Source: Tigriopus japonicus
Taxonomy: Eukaryota > Arthropoda > Copepoda > Harpacticoida > Harpacticidae
DNA length: 64,000 nucleotides
Assembly: GCA_010645155.1 (NCBI GenBank)
Contig: CM021314.1
Location: 1,574,940-1,638,939 of the forward strand
Direction of reading: 5' to 3'
Position 1 is the stretch's first letter. Every line of letters starts with the position of its first letter. Under the pieces are notes generated by a model. It ran no database searches. It was not told where the DNA came from and saw nothing but the letters and a program-made list of their open reading frames with translations. Of this stretch, positions 33,892 to 44,390 are shown one piece after another. The translations under genes were made by a program, and so were the position numbers.

Positions 33892-35479
33892 ATGGCTGAT
33901 CCGGATGATTACGAGAGTCTGCCCGCATCGACGCCCTTGAGTATCACGTGTTTGGCGGGCGCCACGGCCGGAATTGCCGAGCATTGCGTCATGTTTCCCG
34001 TCGATTCCGTCAAGGTGAGTAGGACAAGAACGAGGTTTACGAACGAGCCTTTATCGGACACACTGAAATGGAAGCGAGAAGTACAATGAATGAAGGCATG
34101 CAACAACATCCTTCAAGTGATTTTTGGGTTTCAACTTGAATTTAGTTTTATGTACTCCAAGAATTTTGTTCATTGGTTGAATCGAAACCCGGGAGCAAAA
34201 TCAATTTCGGGTTTGAAACGAAATAGGAAAACGGAGCGTACTGACAAGACAGGGAACAAATGGAAAGGCGGAGTCATCTTCAATGTAGAGACGCTCTTTA
34301 CTTCTAATAGCTCAGAGGCTTCCATGAAGGATCATAGTGAAGGGGTGCAGCCTGAGTGCCACTTTTTCCTTCAACAAATTATTGATTATATTTGAATGTA
34401 CAAGTTACGGATGTTGAAAAAATTCTCCAAAGGTCCTTGGACAAGTCTAGCATACTCTTATTTCGTTCCACGTTGAACACTGTCCCTCACAAACGAGTCA
34501 ATGATTCATTGGCCCATTTCATTTTCTTTTCTATCCTTGTTCAGACGCGCATGCAATCCTTGTCTTGTGGACGGCAGCAAGCCGGTATGGTCCAAGTGAT
34601 GCGCACCATGGTCAAAGAGGAGGGTCTCTTTCGGCCCATGAAGGGCATGAACGCCATGGCGGCCGGCGCCGGACCCGCTCACGCTCTCTACTTCACGGCT
34701 TTGGAGAAAACCAAAGAGTACCTTGTGGAGCGAAGGAATATCCCCGAACACTTGGCCAGTGGCGTGGCCGCTTTGGGAGCCACTGTGGTTCATGACGCCG
34801 TCATGACCCCGGCCGATGGTAAGTCTGTCAGAATGTTCCATCCTATGTTTTCTTCATTCAATATTCGCCCGTTTCCTTTGAATTTCCAGTCATTAAACAG
34901 AGGATGCAAATGTGTTGTAGTCCTTACTCGTCCTGCACGAATGCGGCCGTGAGGATCCTCCAGGCTGAGGGTCCAAGGGCGTTCTATCGCTCGTACTTGA
35001 CTCAACTGACAATGAACGTGCCTTTCCAGGCCTCCATGTTCATCTCTTACGGAGCCATCCAAGGACTCGTCAACCCGAACAAAGAATACAGCCCCGTGAT
35101 CCATTTCTTGGCCGGGGCCATTGCAGGTGGTATCGGATCAGCCGTAACCATGCCTCTGGATGTGTGCAAGACTCTCTTGAACACGCAAGAGGCGGGTGTT
35201 CTCAAACGGATTCATCGGACGGAAGTAGTCGGATTGGTCAATGCCGCACGCGTTGTCCATCAGGTCACCGGTTATCATGGGTTCTTTCAGGGTCTATCGG
35301 CTCGAATCCTGTATCAGGCTCCGGCCACGGCGGTCTCTTGGTCGGTTTACGAGTTCTTTAAGTTCTATCTCAAGAGTCTGAACATAGGAAAACGAGATGA
35401 AGACCAATCCTACGAGACCTTGGCCGATATCACGGCTCTGAGTGCGGCGGCGGCGGCCGCTGCTCCCACACCGAGATAG
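33892..35479 (+). CDS. SLC25A37/28-like: Mitoferrin, mitochondrial iron carrier (three exons, 328 aa)
   Basis: Exons 33892-34014, 34545-34818 and 34890-35479; donors CAAG|GTGAGT and GATG|GTAAGT, acceptors TTCAG and TTCCAG, phases 0 and 1, total 987 nt. It imports Fe(II) across the inner mitochondrial membrane for haem and Fe-S cluster synthesis (family knowledge). Three mitochondrial-carrier repeats are visible, each with the P-x-[DE]-x-x-[KR] signature: PVDSVKTRMQ across the first junction, PADVIKQRMQ across the second, and [13 protein letters not shown] in the third. The last is diagnostic of mitoferrins, as are [16 protein letters not shown] and [10 protein letters not shown]. The C-terminus ends in an Ala run before TPR. 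Length is close to the usual 330-360. The second intron is only 71 nt. Confidence 0.96.
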
Positions 35480-36070
35480 AAATCCTATGACTGCAGTACT
35501 ATCAATCTTCCCATCGATGAGAGGGAAATCAAGTTCAGTGCAGCTTATTTCTCGCTTCAAGAGTCTTGCCGAAAGAACGCAACCGCTTCCCGAAACGCCT
35601 TACTCGTACTTGGATCAGATCCAGTGAGGTTTATTCAAGTCATTCATTCAGAAATCTCGAGACCAGTGTTTTAAATGCCCAAACTTGGGCGCTGTGATAA
35701 AAACCAACATAACAAAAGAGAGAGGTAAAAGTTCATCTTACGGTCGTTGTTGTTGCTGTTGTTGTCGGTCGCCATACTCTGTTCTCTGAATATGGTGGTG
35801 TTGAAGCTCGAAGGTGGAGACGATGTTCCTGGAACTAATCACATCATCGTTACAAGAAAACTTATCCCCCGAATAATTTTGCGCCCCGACCAGATTCGAA
35901 GAGAACGGCATTTTAGTTCTCAAGCCACTCACGTATTTGTTCAAAAAGAAAGAAACGTCCATTAATCCGCCGTCGAGTCTATGCTTCAAACAAATTTATG
36001 TAATATTGCCATGAAGTGCCATGGGCATAAAAATAGAAATTGATTAGATCAACAGAAACAACGCGGTCAT
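35480..36070. other. Convergent spacer between mitoferrin and zinc-finger-like gene
   Basis: Holds the 3' UTRs of both genes. A minus ORF at about 35738-35960 (poly-Gln end) is flanked by possible splice sites but has no partner exon that I can find. TTTATT at 35629-35634 could be a minus-strand poly(A) signal. Confidence 0.4.
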
Positions 36071-37201
36071 TCATTCCCCGGATTTAATGAAATCTACCCC
36101 TGGATTACTATCCTCACTGGAACCGTTTTCATACTTGATATAGTCCAATGTGTCGGGACTATTCCCTCCTGATCCCTCATCCCACACCAGACGAGGATTC
36201 TTTGCATCCATGATATTGAGGAGATGAGCCTGGTCCCAAGGAAACACAATCAACTTGAGTGGCGCATCCCTGGGTATATATGACATCCCGGGCTTCTCAC
36301 AAGTCCGTGGCCATTCTTGACCAGAGGCAGGACACACCAGAACCCGTTCGCCATAGTTGGGGTGTGTAAGTCTGGGATCTGTGAGCAAGGCCGTGCTTTC
36401 CTTGACCTTCTGAGGGGGAAGTTCAAGGATCACCTGACAGTCCTCAGAATCAGCAGTACTTGAACTCAACTCCAGAACGTGTTCAACTTTTGCCTTTTGT
36501 GGGGGGTTACTTATCAGCACAATTTCAGGGGAATCATTTTGACGTATTTCGGTTGTGGGGGTATCATCCACAGGATCCATCCATTCCTGAGCCTGACTTT
36601 CAAGTAGGTTCAAAATTCGATCGGGAGGAATGCATGGACATGATTCGCGATGTGATAGCAAGTCGGTTTCACTCCCGAACATTACATCACACCCTCGACA
36701 AAACCAAACCAAATCCATTGGCACATTTTTGTTCGGGCAAATTCTCCGATGAAACTCTTGAAACCGCGGTCTTAAGATGAAATTGCCGCAGGCTCGGCAA
36801 TACAAGCCGCACATGTTCTTGGAATCGGGTTTGATAAGCCAACCATTGTCCCACAAAATAGGAATCAACGTCCTGGCCTTCATCTGAGTTTTCCAGAGCA
36901 GGTGCAGGAGAGCACTTTGAATATCACCAAAGTGCCTTTCAAATGCGGCCGAATAGAAAACCTCGAGTGAATGCTCAGCCAAATGCTCATTGGTTTCGAT
37001 GTCGTAGATGACCCGACAAATTGGGCATTTTCCTAGCCCAGAACGCGGAAAAGATCGGGAAATTGTTCCCAAGGAAGATGGCTCTTTATTTCCTTCTAGG
37101 TCTGGAAAGGAACCCACCTCCCGAAGGTCAAGACCACTATCACAGGACTCTATGCCATTTGGTGGGAGAAGAAATTGAATCAAGGCGTTTTTAAGACTCA
37201 T
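36071..37201 (-). CDS. Zinc-finger-like protein, unknown (376 aa)
   Basis: Single-exon ORF with ATG 37199-37201 and stop TGA 36071-36073. Three Cys/His clusters lie in the N-terminal half: CPIC with HLAEH (residues 59-77, C-x2-C-x10-H-x3-H), CGLYCRACGNF followed by FHRRIC, and FCRGCDVMFG followed by LLSHRESC. These are C2H2/C2HC-type metal-binding patterns. The second half is acidic and Pro/Ser-rich without recognisable domains. No signal peptide or membrane segment. The spacing does not match standard DNA-binding zinc-finger arrays, so DNA, RNA or ubiquitin binding are all possible. It is head-to-tail with SERINC, 873 bp away. Confidence 0.75.
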   Translation of the reverse strand: MSLKNALIQFLLPPNGIESCDSGLDLREVGSFPDLEGNKEPSSLGTISRSFPRSGLGKCPICRVIYDIETNEHLAEHSLEVFYSAAFERHFGDIQSALLHLLWKTQMKARTLIPILWDNGWLIKPDSKNMCGLYCRACGNFILRPRFQEFHRRICPNKNVPMDLVWFCRGCDVMFGSETDLLSHRESCPCIPPDRILNLLESQAQEWMDPVDDTPTTEIRQNDSPEIVLISNPPQKAKVEHVLELSSSTADSEDCQVILELPPQKVKESTALLTDPRLTHPNYGERVLVCPASGQEWPRTCEKPGMSYIPRDAPLKLIVFPWDQAHLLNIMDAKNPRLVWDEGSGGNSPDTLDYIKYENGSSEDSNPGVDFIKSGE

Positions 37202-37583
37202 TTTGGTCTACAAGTTATTGACTTTATTGTTTATTGAGGCGGAAAAGGTGCAACATACAACAGAAGCTCATGTGTCCCATGAACTTCTTTACAACACGCT
37301 GAAGCCTACAACACACTATCCAGTTTTTTAGGGTTCTTGAGAAAAAGCAAGAACGTTAGTTTGATTGCCAAATGACGCAAAGGTTTCAGTTAAAGCATCA
37401 GTATCTTGTACTTTAAGACTTTTCACGTTTTTCATATTGATGCCTTCTTTCGTTCTACCCTAAACTAGATCTTTAATAACCTAAGAGACCATGTCCATTC
37501 TAACGAAGATCGAAAGATCTTGTCACCCTTAGGAAACAATCAGCTGATCAGACAATGAACCGAATCAACTGATTAAGACACGG

Positions 37584-37670
37584 CAGGGGTTGGCAACCTC
37601 TGGGCCCCAAGGTGGTTTTGGGTGGGCCCAGGAGCTACGAGGAAGTCCCATAGAGTGGGCCTAAGAGAAG
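37584..37670. mobile_element. Partial hAT-like MITE (CAGGGGTTGGCAAC family)
   Basis: Begins CAGGGGTTGGCAACC like the 21634 copy and shares the following GGGCCC-rich 80 bp. The distal half and terminal repeat are missing or rearranged. Confidence 0.6.
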
Positions 37671-37830
37671 GGGTCGCTAAATGTTTCTAGAGAAGTTTTA
37701 TTCTTTTACACCTTTTGAGTGAATTCAGCAGTGATATTCAATCAATCAAAAAATATTACCGCCTTATGTGAAAACTTACCCATAACCCAACAAATTCTAA
37801 ATGAAGCAACATTGAAAGAAGAAGCTGGAT

Positions 37831-37836
37831 TTTATT
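37831..37836 (-). promoter_or_regulatory. Poly(A) signal candidate for SERINC
   Basis: AATAAA on the minus strand, 239 nt past the SERINC stop. Confidence 0.4.
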
Positions 37837-38074
37837 TTTCTAACTGAAAGGGTGATTATGATACATAATTAATTACACAAAAACACAAGTCCATCTAGCT
37901 AAGTGTGAAGATTTTTTTGACAATGACTAGACTGGATGAGTTTCCATATGCCCTTAGTTAAGCGGGTAACATTTCGCGAAACATTTCAAGTCGCACAGAG
38001 AAATTGAGATATTTTGCTTGGTATGAGTGTGGGAAAATCTGGAAACCAAGTTTCCAGACCCAAAAAAGGAGGGT

Positions 38075-39511
38075 TTAGACCGAAAAGTCCCGGTCTTTCA
38101 GGACAGCTGGAGCAATCAAAGTCCAGATGTACAATCCAAAGCAAAGCCAGGCCGAAATAATCTTGACCCAAACCGCGGACATGTTATTGTTGATGGATTC
38201 AATGGAAACATCGCTGCCAGGAGAGTACCAGTTGGTCAAAGTCATCATAACGTAGAGTGTCGCCAACGCAAACATGACATGGAAGAGACTCCAGTTGTAT
38301 GAAACGGTGTCGTTCTCATTGACATCAGCAGAGCTTTGTCCCTCGGGGTCACGGCCATTATAATCCGCCTCAGTCAAAGCCACATCATCCGAAGATCCCA
38401 AAGTAAGTTTAGCCGCTTGAGAGTTGGAGGATGAACGGATAGAGGAGTACAACACGCAACAGAACCAAATCACCAAACCAAAGATGCTGACGGTGTCCAT
38501 GGTGGGATGATCGTCATCTTTGGGGGCAACATGGAAGTCTGGAATTCCTGAGACGGTGCTATGGTTGGATCGCTTGAAGCTGTCCATGATAATGGTGGAG
38601 ACATCGGCTTTGCAGAGCTTGTCAGGCTGATTGGTCATGGCTGACCAAGTGAGATACATAATGTAAAGTGAGACAAACGATGCCTGGAGCAAACCCGAAT
38701 GAGGCTGATGCTCTTGGACCACGGGGAGAACGGAGACCACGCTGAGGATGATGCACAAGATCATATTGAATGAGATGAAGAATTCGTGGAGCTTACAATC
38801 TCCTGCTTGAATTCCAGTGTAGTAGGCAAAACAGAATCCGATCATCACAAAGACCAGAACGAAGAATGCAAAAGTGAAAGTCAACAGGGCATAAAACCAA
38901 TTTTGATTGTTCGTTTCGTGATAGTTCTCTTGCCAAGTTTCAGCCCAAGTGTGAGCAAAGTCGATGATTAACACCAACTGGACCAAAATGAAGGCTAATC
39001 CTCCGACCAAGCCGAAATACATCCAGGTCTGTCCAAAAGTGCCATGTGGAATGAAGAAGGCTCCTATGATGCCGCCCACAATTAGGATATACTTGACTCC
39101 CCAGAATCCATTCTGAAGTCCCACTCGACTATCTCTTGAGCTTTTTACCCCTATCATGATCAAGGCCTGGAGTAAGAAGAACATGGTAACCACAAAACAA
39201 ACCCTGTAAACGGCTAAGTACCCAATGGCATCTTCGCATTTGATCTTAATGTTGTTGCTGCCAGGCATGTATTCAGCAATCCGACCCAATGTAGTGGTGC
39301 TCTCCTCACAAAATGGAACTTTTGTCAGGTGGTCTTGAACTCCCGGAGCCAACATGATGCAAGATATGACCAATGTGAAGAGTAGGATTAAGGCGTAGTT
39401 GAGTTTTGCCATGGTGGAGTTCTGACAAAGGTTACAAAGGGAACAGCCCGCACTGCACGCGGCACTGGTGAAGCAACACGCCAAGCTACTGATGCTTAAT
39501 ATGCCACCCAT
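38075..39511 (-). CDS. SERINC: Serine incorporator family membrane protein (478 aa, intronless)
   Basis: ATG 39509-39511 opens MGGILSISS, matching the usual SERINC start, and the stop is TAA 38075-38077. Length fits the family (450-480). A Cys-rich N-terminus precedes about ten hydrophobic segments. Family landmarks: NGFWGVKY, IGAFFIPHGTF, FILVQLVLIIDFAHTWAE, HSGLLQASFVSLYIMYLTWS, FCCVLYSSIR, MMTLTNWYSPG and WTLIAPAVL. SERINCs are multi-pass proteins of the endomembrane system and plasma membrane, named for a role in serine-derived lipid synthesis and now described as lipid scramblases (family knowledge). Having no intron is notable, since vertebrate SERINC genes have many. With full-length ORF and intact landmarks, a functional retrocopy or intron loss is possible. 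No poly-A remnant or flanking duplication was seen. Confidence 0.97.
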   Translation of the reverse strand: MGGILSISSLACCFTSAACSAGCSLCNLCQNSTMAKLNYALILLFTLVISCIMLAPGVQDHLTKVPFCEESTTTLGRIAEYMPGSNNIKIKCEDAIGYLAVYRVCFVVTMFFLLQALIMIGVKSSRDSRVGLQNGFWGVKYILIVGGIIGAFFIPHGTFGQTWMYFGLVGGLAFILVQLVLIIDFAHTWAETWQENYHETNNQNWFYALLTFTFAFFVLVFVMIGFCFAYYTGIQAGDCKLHEFFISFNMILCIILSVVSVLPVVQEHQPHSGLLQASFVSLYIMYLTWSAMTNQPDKLCKADVSTIIMDSFKRSNHSTVSGIPDFHVAPKDDDHPTMDTVSIFGLVIWFCCVLYSSIRSSSNSQAAKLTLGSSDDVALTEADYNGRDPEGQSSADVNENDTVSYNWSLFHVMFALATLYVMMTLTNWYSPGSDVSIESINNNMSAVWVKIISAWLCFGLYIWTLIAPAVLKDRDFSV

Positions 39512-42326
39512 TTTCAAACAAAATTATATGATTGGATAGAAGGAGATAGTTATTTAACGGCGATTTCTTCACTACTATTAACAGAAGCCAGAAATTTTGC
39601 CCTCTTTGTCTGTTGGAGACGGCAAGAAATGACGTCTCAAATTGCTCTCTGGCCTCTCTTCTCCATAGAGGTCTATAGAGAGGCCATTGTCGTCATTTTG
39701 TCTGCCTTGTTTCTAGCTGATACTGGCCAAAGTTGCCTATAACTTGCGTGAAAAGACAAATATTTCCGAAGAATATCGTGAAATACTTGCCCAAACAAGG
39801 GGAGGATCATAGTACAAATGAAAGTACGCAAGACGTATTTTCAATCCAAATCCTATAATTGCGTGAACTGATGCCTGTGAATCAAATTATCATCTTCATT
39901 GAGCACATTAGTATAATTTGGGAGAAGCAAACCGTAAGCAGGAGGCCACAAGCCGAAAACTATAAGTTTTTCAAAAATTTCCCTTCTACGAATACGTTTG
40001 TTTGGGCAAGTTTCAACTAGTCTGATGATAAACGGCCCTTGCTGCCCACAATTAAATTTCACGACCGGCCTGCTCTAGTACCTCCACTCTATAGACCTCT
40101 ATGCTCTTCTCCTCTTGTTCCTTTCTTCTCCGCAGTTGTGTGTGAGTGTGCGAGTTGTTGATAATGTTCTGCAAAGCTATGTGAAGAAACAGCTGACTTT
40201 TTCTCTTTGTAGTTACAAGACAATAACAAAAGGCGATCTCTAGCGGTAAAGTTGCAAAACAACTGTTTGTAATGAAATGTTCTGAATGATAATAAAAAAA
40301 TGATAAAAAAAATAATGAAACTACATTTCACATCTCGTCTCTGAATGGTTTGCAATCATTTTTCTTAATTTTTTAGATTCAAATCGACATAGAAATTTAT
40401 TCAAGTTTATTGTTTACTCAATTGTTAAGAACTAATAAGGGAGGCGATAATAGGCCGCATGTTAAATCACTTAATTCAAAAGCGAGAGAATACCAAAATC
40501 AAGTCGAATTAGCATTCGTCGAGTTTATACTCTCCCTAGCTGCTGCGTTGCAAACACAGGAGTTGCCAAGAGTATATACTTGAGGCCAGTTAATCCATGG
40601 ACCACGGAACTTCTGGACGGCTGACGGCCACGCAACCTTTTCAGTAAGCGTCATGATGCTCAGGAAGCTACGTTACTTAATTCAGACTTATGTTAGATGC
40701 TAACAACTTAGTTACCTTTTTTCTAGCTTATTTTTTCAGTCTCCACATCTCCCATGTAAAAGAGTTTCACAGGTTTGATATTTTTGTAATACTCATGCAT
40801 GGATAGACAACCCAAAACATCAAATTTTAACATAGTTTTAACTTGAGACAATCCAATTTGATTGAATATATGTAAATATCCATATAAGTGATTCAGATAG
40901 GCGATTTCTTCATAAAATATTTGGTATACCTTAATGGCTTATGGTTACTGTAAGCAATTGTTGATTATATAGCTTTATTGCACATGAAAAGCCATAATAA
41001 GTTTAATATATCACCCTTTGTGCATTAATATGTATCAAATGTAAAAGCATTGAGACATCATATTATTAATCTGCCAAGAGGCCCAATGGGTGTGTCATGT
41101 TTATTGACTGACACATTTTTTTATCCCTTCATTAAGTTATATTAAGATACCTTTACTTAATTATATATATTCTTAGCAGAGTGCACATTCCTACTACCTT
41201 ATCCCCATGTCAAGTTACAAAACCTGGGTTTCTCAGTAGATTCATTCCTATTAAAGGATCCAAATAGTAATGAGAAGCTATGATTCAAGTCACACTCCCA
41301 CAGTTTCTTGATCTGCTTAACGATGTCTCATTGAGATCATTAAGTACTTTACACTGCAAGATAAAAAGCACTACAAGATTCACTATCAAAAAAAAATTCT
41401 TTCTTTGGTGACTTTGTCAATGGACCAAATACATTTGTGTTTCAATTTTGGACACATACGTATATGTTAAGAAAAATAGTCTGTTTTGAGCTTAAAAGAT
41501 GCCCAGAATTATGTCTCACACAATGCACACACTTACTTTCTTGGTTCGTACTTGCTTGGTTCACTCACATTAAAAAAAAAAGTATATGGATGTTTGGTAT
41601 ATGGCTGAATCACCAACAGGACAAGCCTTGGCATCAAGATGAACTCACACCATGAACACTCTAGCAGTGGTTGAGACTTGATTGATTCCCAAAATAACTT
41701 AGGGTGAGAAGGTACTTGTGTCACTGAAGCTGTTGCACTATCAAAGGTGGGTGTGCCATCAATCATAGACTGTAGCACTACAGCAGATGAAGGAGTATTG
41801 CCATGAGCCAAATGACCTGAACATGACTTAAAAATCACACTTAAAAAGCACTGAACAGATGAATTAATCTCATTTCAAGATGATTTTTCAAGATGTTTCA
41901 AATGTTGTGAGTGAGAAGCGACTGGCAAAACAAACAAGGGTGACTGCAAAATGTAGGCCTTCTATAATTGTGATTTGGATCTTGCAAAATGATTAAGGCT
42001 CAAGTCATTTCTTCAAATAATAGAAACCTGCCATGAGCTTATGAATAGCAGAAGGAACTTGACACTCAAATTATAAAAAGATGTTGTTCTGTCATGAGAT
42101 GAAATCATGCTGTCTGCTCGTCAATGATCTCGTCACCTTTTGAATGGCAGATGTGGCCAATCCTGCCCAATGAGAATTGGCTTGGGTTGCCTGAATGACG
42201 CATAATTTGAGACAGGCACTTTTTCCGATGTGGTTTCAAATCCTGTATTAAGAAATCCTTGGTTAATCTGACTTGATTTTGGTGTGCTCTTGCTTTTGAA
42301 TCAGGTGCGTTAACATGCGGCCTAGT
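39512..42326. other. Intergenic, AT-rich; no gene seen
   Basis: Starts with the SERINC upstream region. A 17-bp inverted pair, CATAGAGGTCTATAGAG at 39664 and its complement near 40088, may mark an old element. The rest has only short ORFs without features. Confidence 0.45.
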
Positions 42327-42355
42327 GTCAGATGCAGAGTTAGTCAAATTACCAG

Positions 42356-42615
42356 AAAAATGTAATTCATTACAATTACTTTGTCGCAAAATGTAATTCA
42401 TTACAATTACTTTGTCGCAAAATGTAATTAATTACAATTACTTTGCCGCAAAATGTAATTAATTACAATTACTTTGTCGCAAAATGTAATTAATTACAAT
42501 TGCTTTGTCGAAAAATGTAATTAATTACAATTACTTTGTCGAAAAATGTAATTAATTACAATTACTTTGTCAAAAATTGTAATTAATCACAATTACTTTG
42601 TCGAAAAATGTAATT
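42356..42615. repeat. Minisatellite, 31-bp unit, about 8-9 copies
   Basis: Unit AAAATGTAATTAATTACAAT followed by TACTTTGTCGC, with small changes between copies. The array is the subterminal part of the hAT-like element at 42335-44382. Confidence 0.92.
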
Positions 42616-43199
42616 GACTTCAATTACAATTACCTGTCAATTACATTACAATTACATGTCAATTGCAATCCTTCCGCCTCTTTCATCCTTTTGCCTTTTC
42701 AAAACGATGAAAAATAAACAGATCTGCCATTTTTGAATGGCGATGCACCAAGTGGCAACTTATAATGCCTGAAAGGTTAATATGAAAGAGTGATTCACAA
42801 AAACCAAAAGTTTATGAACGGGCTTAAATATCAAAACTATCAAGCCATGAACCACAAGGCATATTTTTCTTTTCCAGAAAACACGCACTTTATATACATT
42901 TATCAAAAATGACGATGTTTTAAAACTTTATTTTTCCACCTCATTTGTCTGCCCTCAGTTGTGCAAAGCCCTACCTCCTGACACAAACACAAAAGTCATC
43001 GTCAAAAGCTATTTTAGTTTAAAAGTATTTAAACATCATAGCTGGGGTGTGTATTGTAACAAAAGCTACCTGTTAGTGGAATCACATTGACCGCAAATTG
43101 ATGAAAACTCAACTCAACTAAAAAAAAAAAAACTAAATTAAGACTCATGTTATCAATTGATATTATGGTTAATTTAAAGAAGTAAGAGTTCAAAAAGTA

Positions 43200-43441
43200 T
43201 TTTTTTTTTATTGTGGGTGCTAGGGTCGGAGGTTTGAGCCTCGCCCGGCCAGAGAAGCCAGCCATCACATCTTCCAAATCATTTCCGATAGGCAATCTCG
43301 TGTCCGGTATCAGATTGGTCTTCCGTCTGTGGGTGTGGATTAGCGTCTAAAAGTTTCCCAGAGAGAGGTCGGGGAGGAGAATCGAACCTGGGACCTCTCT
43401 CACTACAGGAAACTGCGCTTACCACGACACCACGTCTCCTC
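43200..43441 (-). mobile_element. tRNA-derived SINE with A-tail
   Basis: On the minus strand the head reads GGAGGAGACGTGGTGTCGTG; box A (TGGTGTCGTGG, complement of 43422-43432) and box B (GGTTCGATTC, complement of 43379-43388) fit an RNA polymerase III promoter. The head stems GGAGGAGA and TCTCCTCC pair like an acceptor stem. A non-tRNA body of about 150 bp ends in CACCCACAAT plus a run of A (T run at 43200-43209 on plus). Confidence 0.8.
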
Positions 43442-44220
43442 CCTAAAGAATTTCTCCCGACAGCTTCAATCCGACCCCCAACAGGATTCGAACCTACGCC
43501 GTCTGGGGAAGCACTTACATTCGGCACTTTTAAGAACGCGCTAGTACGCGTGGCCACTCTGGCTTCCTTAAAAAGGATTTCTCCCGACAGCTTCAATCCA
43601 ACCCCCAACAGGATTCGAACCTACGCCGTCTGGGGAAGCACTTACACTCGGCACTTTTAAGAACGCGCTAGTACGCGTGGCCACTCTGGCTTCCTTAAAA
43701 AGGATTTCTCCCGACAGCTTCAATCCGACCCCCAACAGGATTCGAACCTACGCCGTCTGGGGAAGCACTTACACTCGGCACTTTAAAGAACGCGATAGTA
43801 CGCGTGGCCACTCTGGCTTCCTTTAAGCCACTCTGGCTTCCTTAAAAGGATTTCTCCCGACAGCTTCAATCCGACCCCCAACAGGATTCGAACCTACACC
43901 GTCTGGGGAAGCACTTACACTCGGCACTTTTAAGAACGCGCTAGTACGCGTGGCCACTCTTTCCTTAAAAAGGATTTCTCCCGACAGCTTCAATCCGACC
44001 CCCAACAGGATTCGAACCTACGCCGTCTGGGGAAGCACTTACATTCGGCACTTATAAAAACGCGCTAGTACGCGTGGCCACTCTGGCTTCCTTAAAAAGG
44101 ATTTCTCCCGACAGCTTCAATTCGATCCCAAACAGGATTCGAACCTACGCCGTCTGGGGAAGCACTTACACTCGGCACTTAAAAGAACGCGCTAGTACGC
44201 GTGGCCACTCTGGCTCCCTT
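43441..44220 (-). repeat. Six tandem tRNA-Leu-like Pol III units, about 127 bp each
   Basis: On the minus strand each unit has an A-box-like GTGGCCACGCGTACTAG, an exact B box GGTTCGAATCC, a tail GTCGGATTGAAGCTGTCGGG, and T4-T5 runs before the next unit. B-box cores start at 43484, 43611, 43738, 43884, 44008 and 44135 on the plus strand, a spacing of 127 except 146 (a 19-bp partial duplication) and 124. The layout resembles class II tRNA with a long variable region, closest to tRNA-Leu by eye. Normal acceptor-stem pairing is not evident, so these are tRNA-derived, not tRNA genes. The last unit runs straight into the SINE. Confidence 0.88.
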
Positions 44221-44390
44221 ATTATTGGTAGTTTGTAATTGAAAATTCGTCTATTTTATTGCCAAAAACGTAATTGATTACAATTACAATTACTTGGCCC
44301 AAAAATGTAATTAATTACAATTTCAAGTAATTGTTATTGAAATTACGTAATTGTACGTAATTACAATTACTCCCCAACCCTGGTCAGATG

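Larger units (their letters stand above)
37202..38074. other. Spacer with a truncated hAT-like MITE
   Basis: Between the zinc-finger-like gene start and the SERINC stop. A partial copy of the GTGGGCCC MITE family is at 37584-37670. A poly(A) signal for SERINC lies at 37831-37836. Confidence 0.5.
42335..44382. mobile_element. hAT-like non-autonomous element, 2,048 bp, nested host of tRNA-like repeats
   Basis: Ends are CAGAGTTAG and the complement of CCAACCCTG (7 of 9 match), with a perfect 8-bp duplication GTCAGATG at 42327-42334 and 44383-44390. Both ends carry TAATTACAATTAC-type arrays (31-bp units at 42356-42615; a shorter array at 44265-44370). CAGGGTTGGGGAGTAA-type ends are known from hAT elements. 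The centre holds a SINE and a tRNA-like array (43200-44220). No transposase ORF. Confidence 0.85.

Noticed and set aside
39664..40103. Inverted pair CATAGAGGTCTATAGAG flanking about 420 bp
   Set aside because: Only 17 bp match, with no target duplication or further arm similarity; could be chance or a very old element.
42356..42615. CRISPR-like array
   Set aside because: The 31-bp units are contiguous with no unique spacers; this is a transposon subterminal minisatellite in a eukaryote.
43441..44220. True tRNA genes
   Set aside because: B boxes are perfect, but the acceptor stem does not pair properly and units run in a tandem array ending in a SINE, so they are tRNA-derived repeats.
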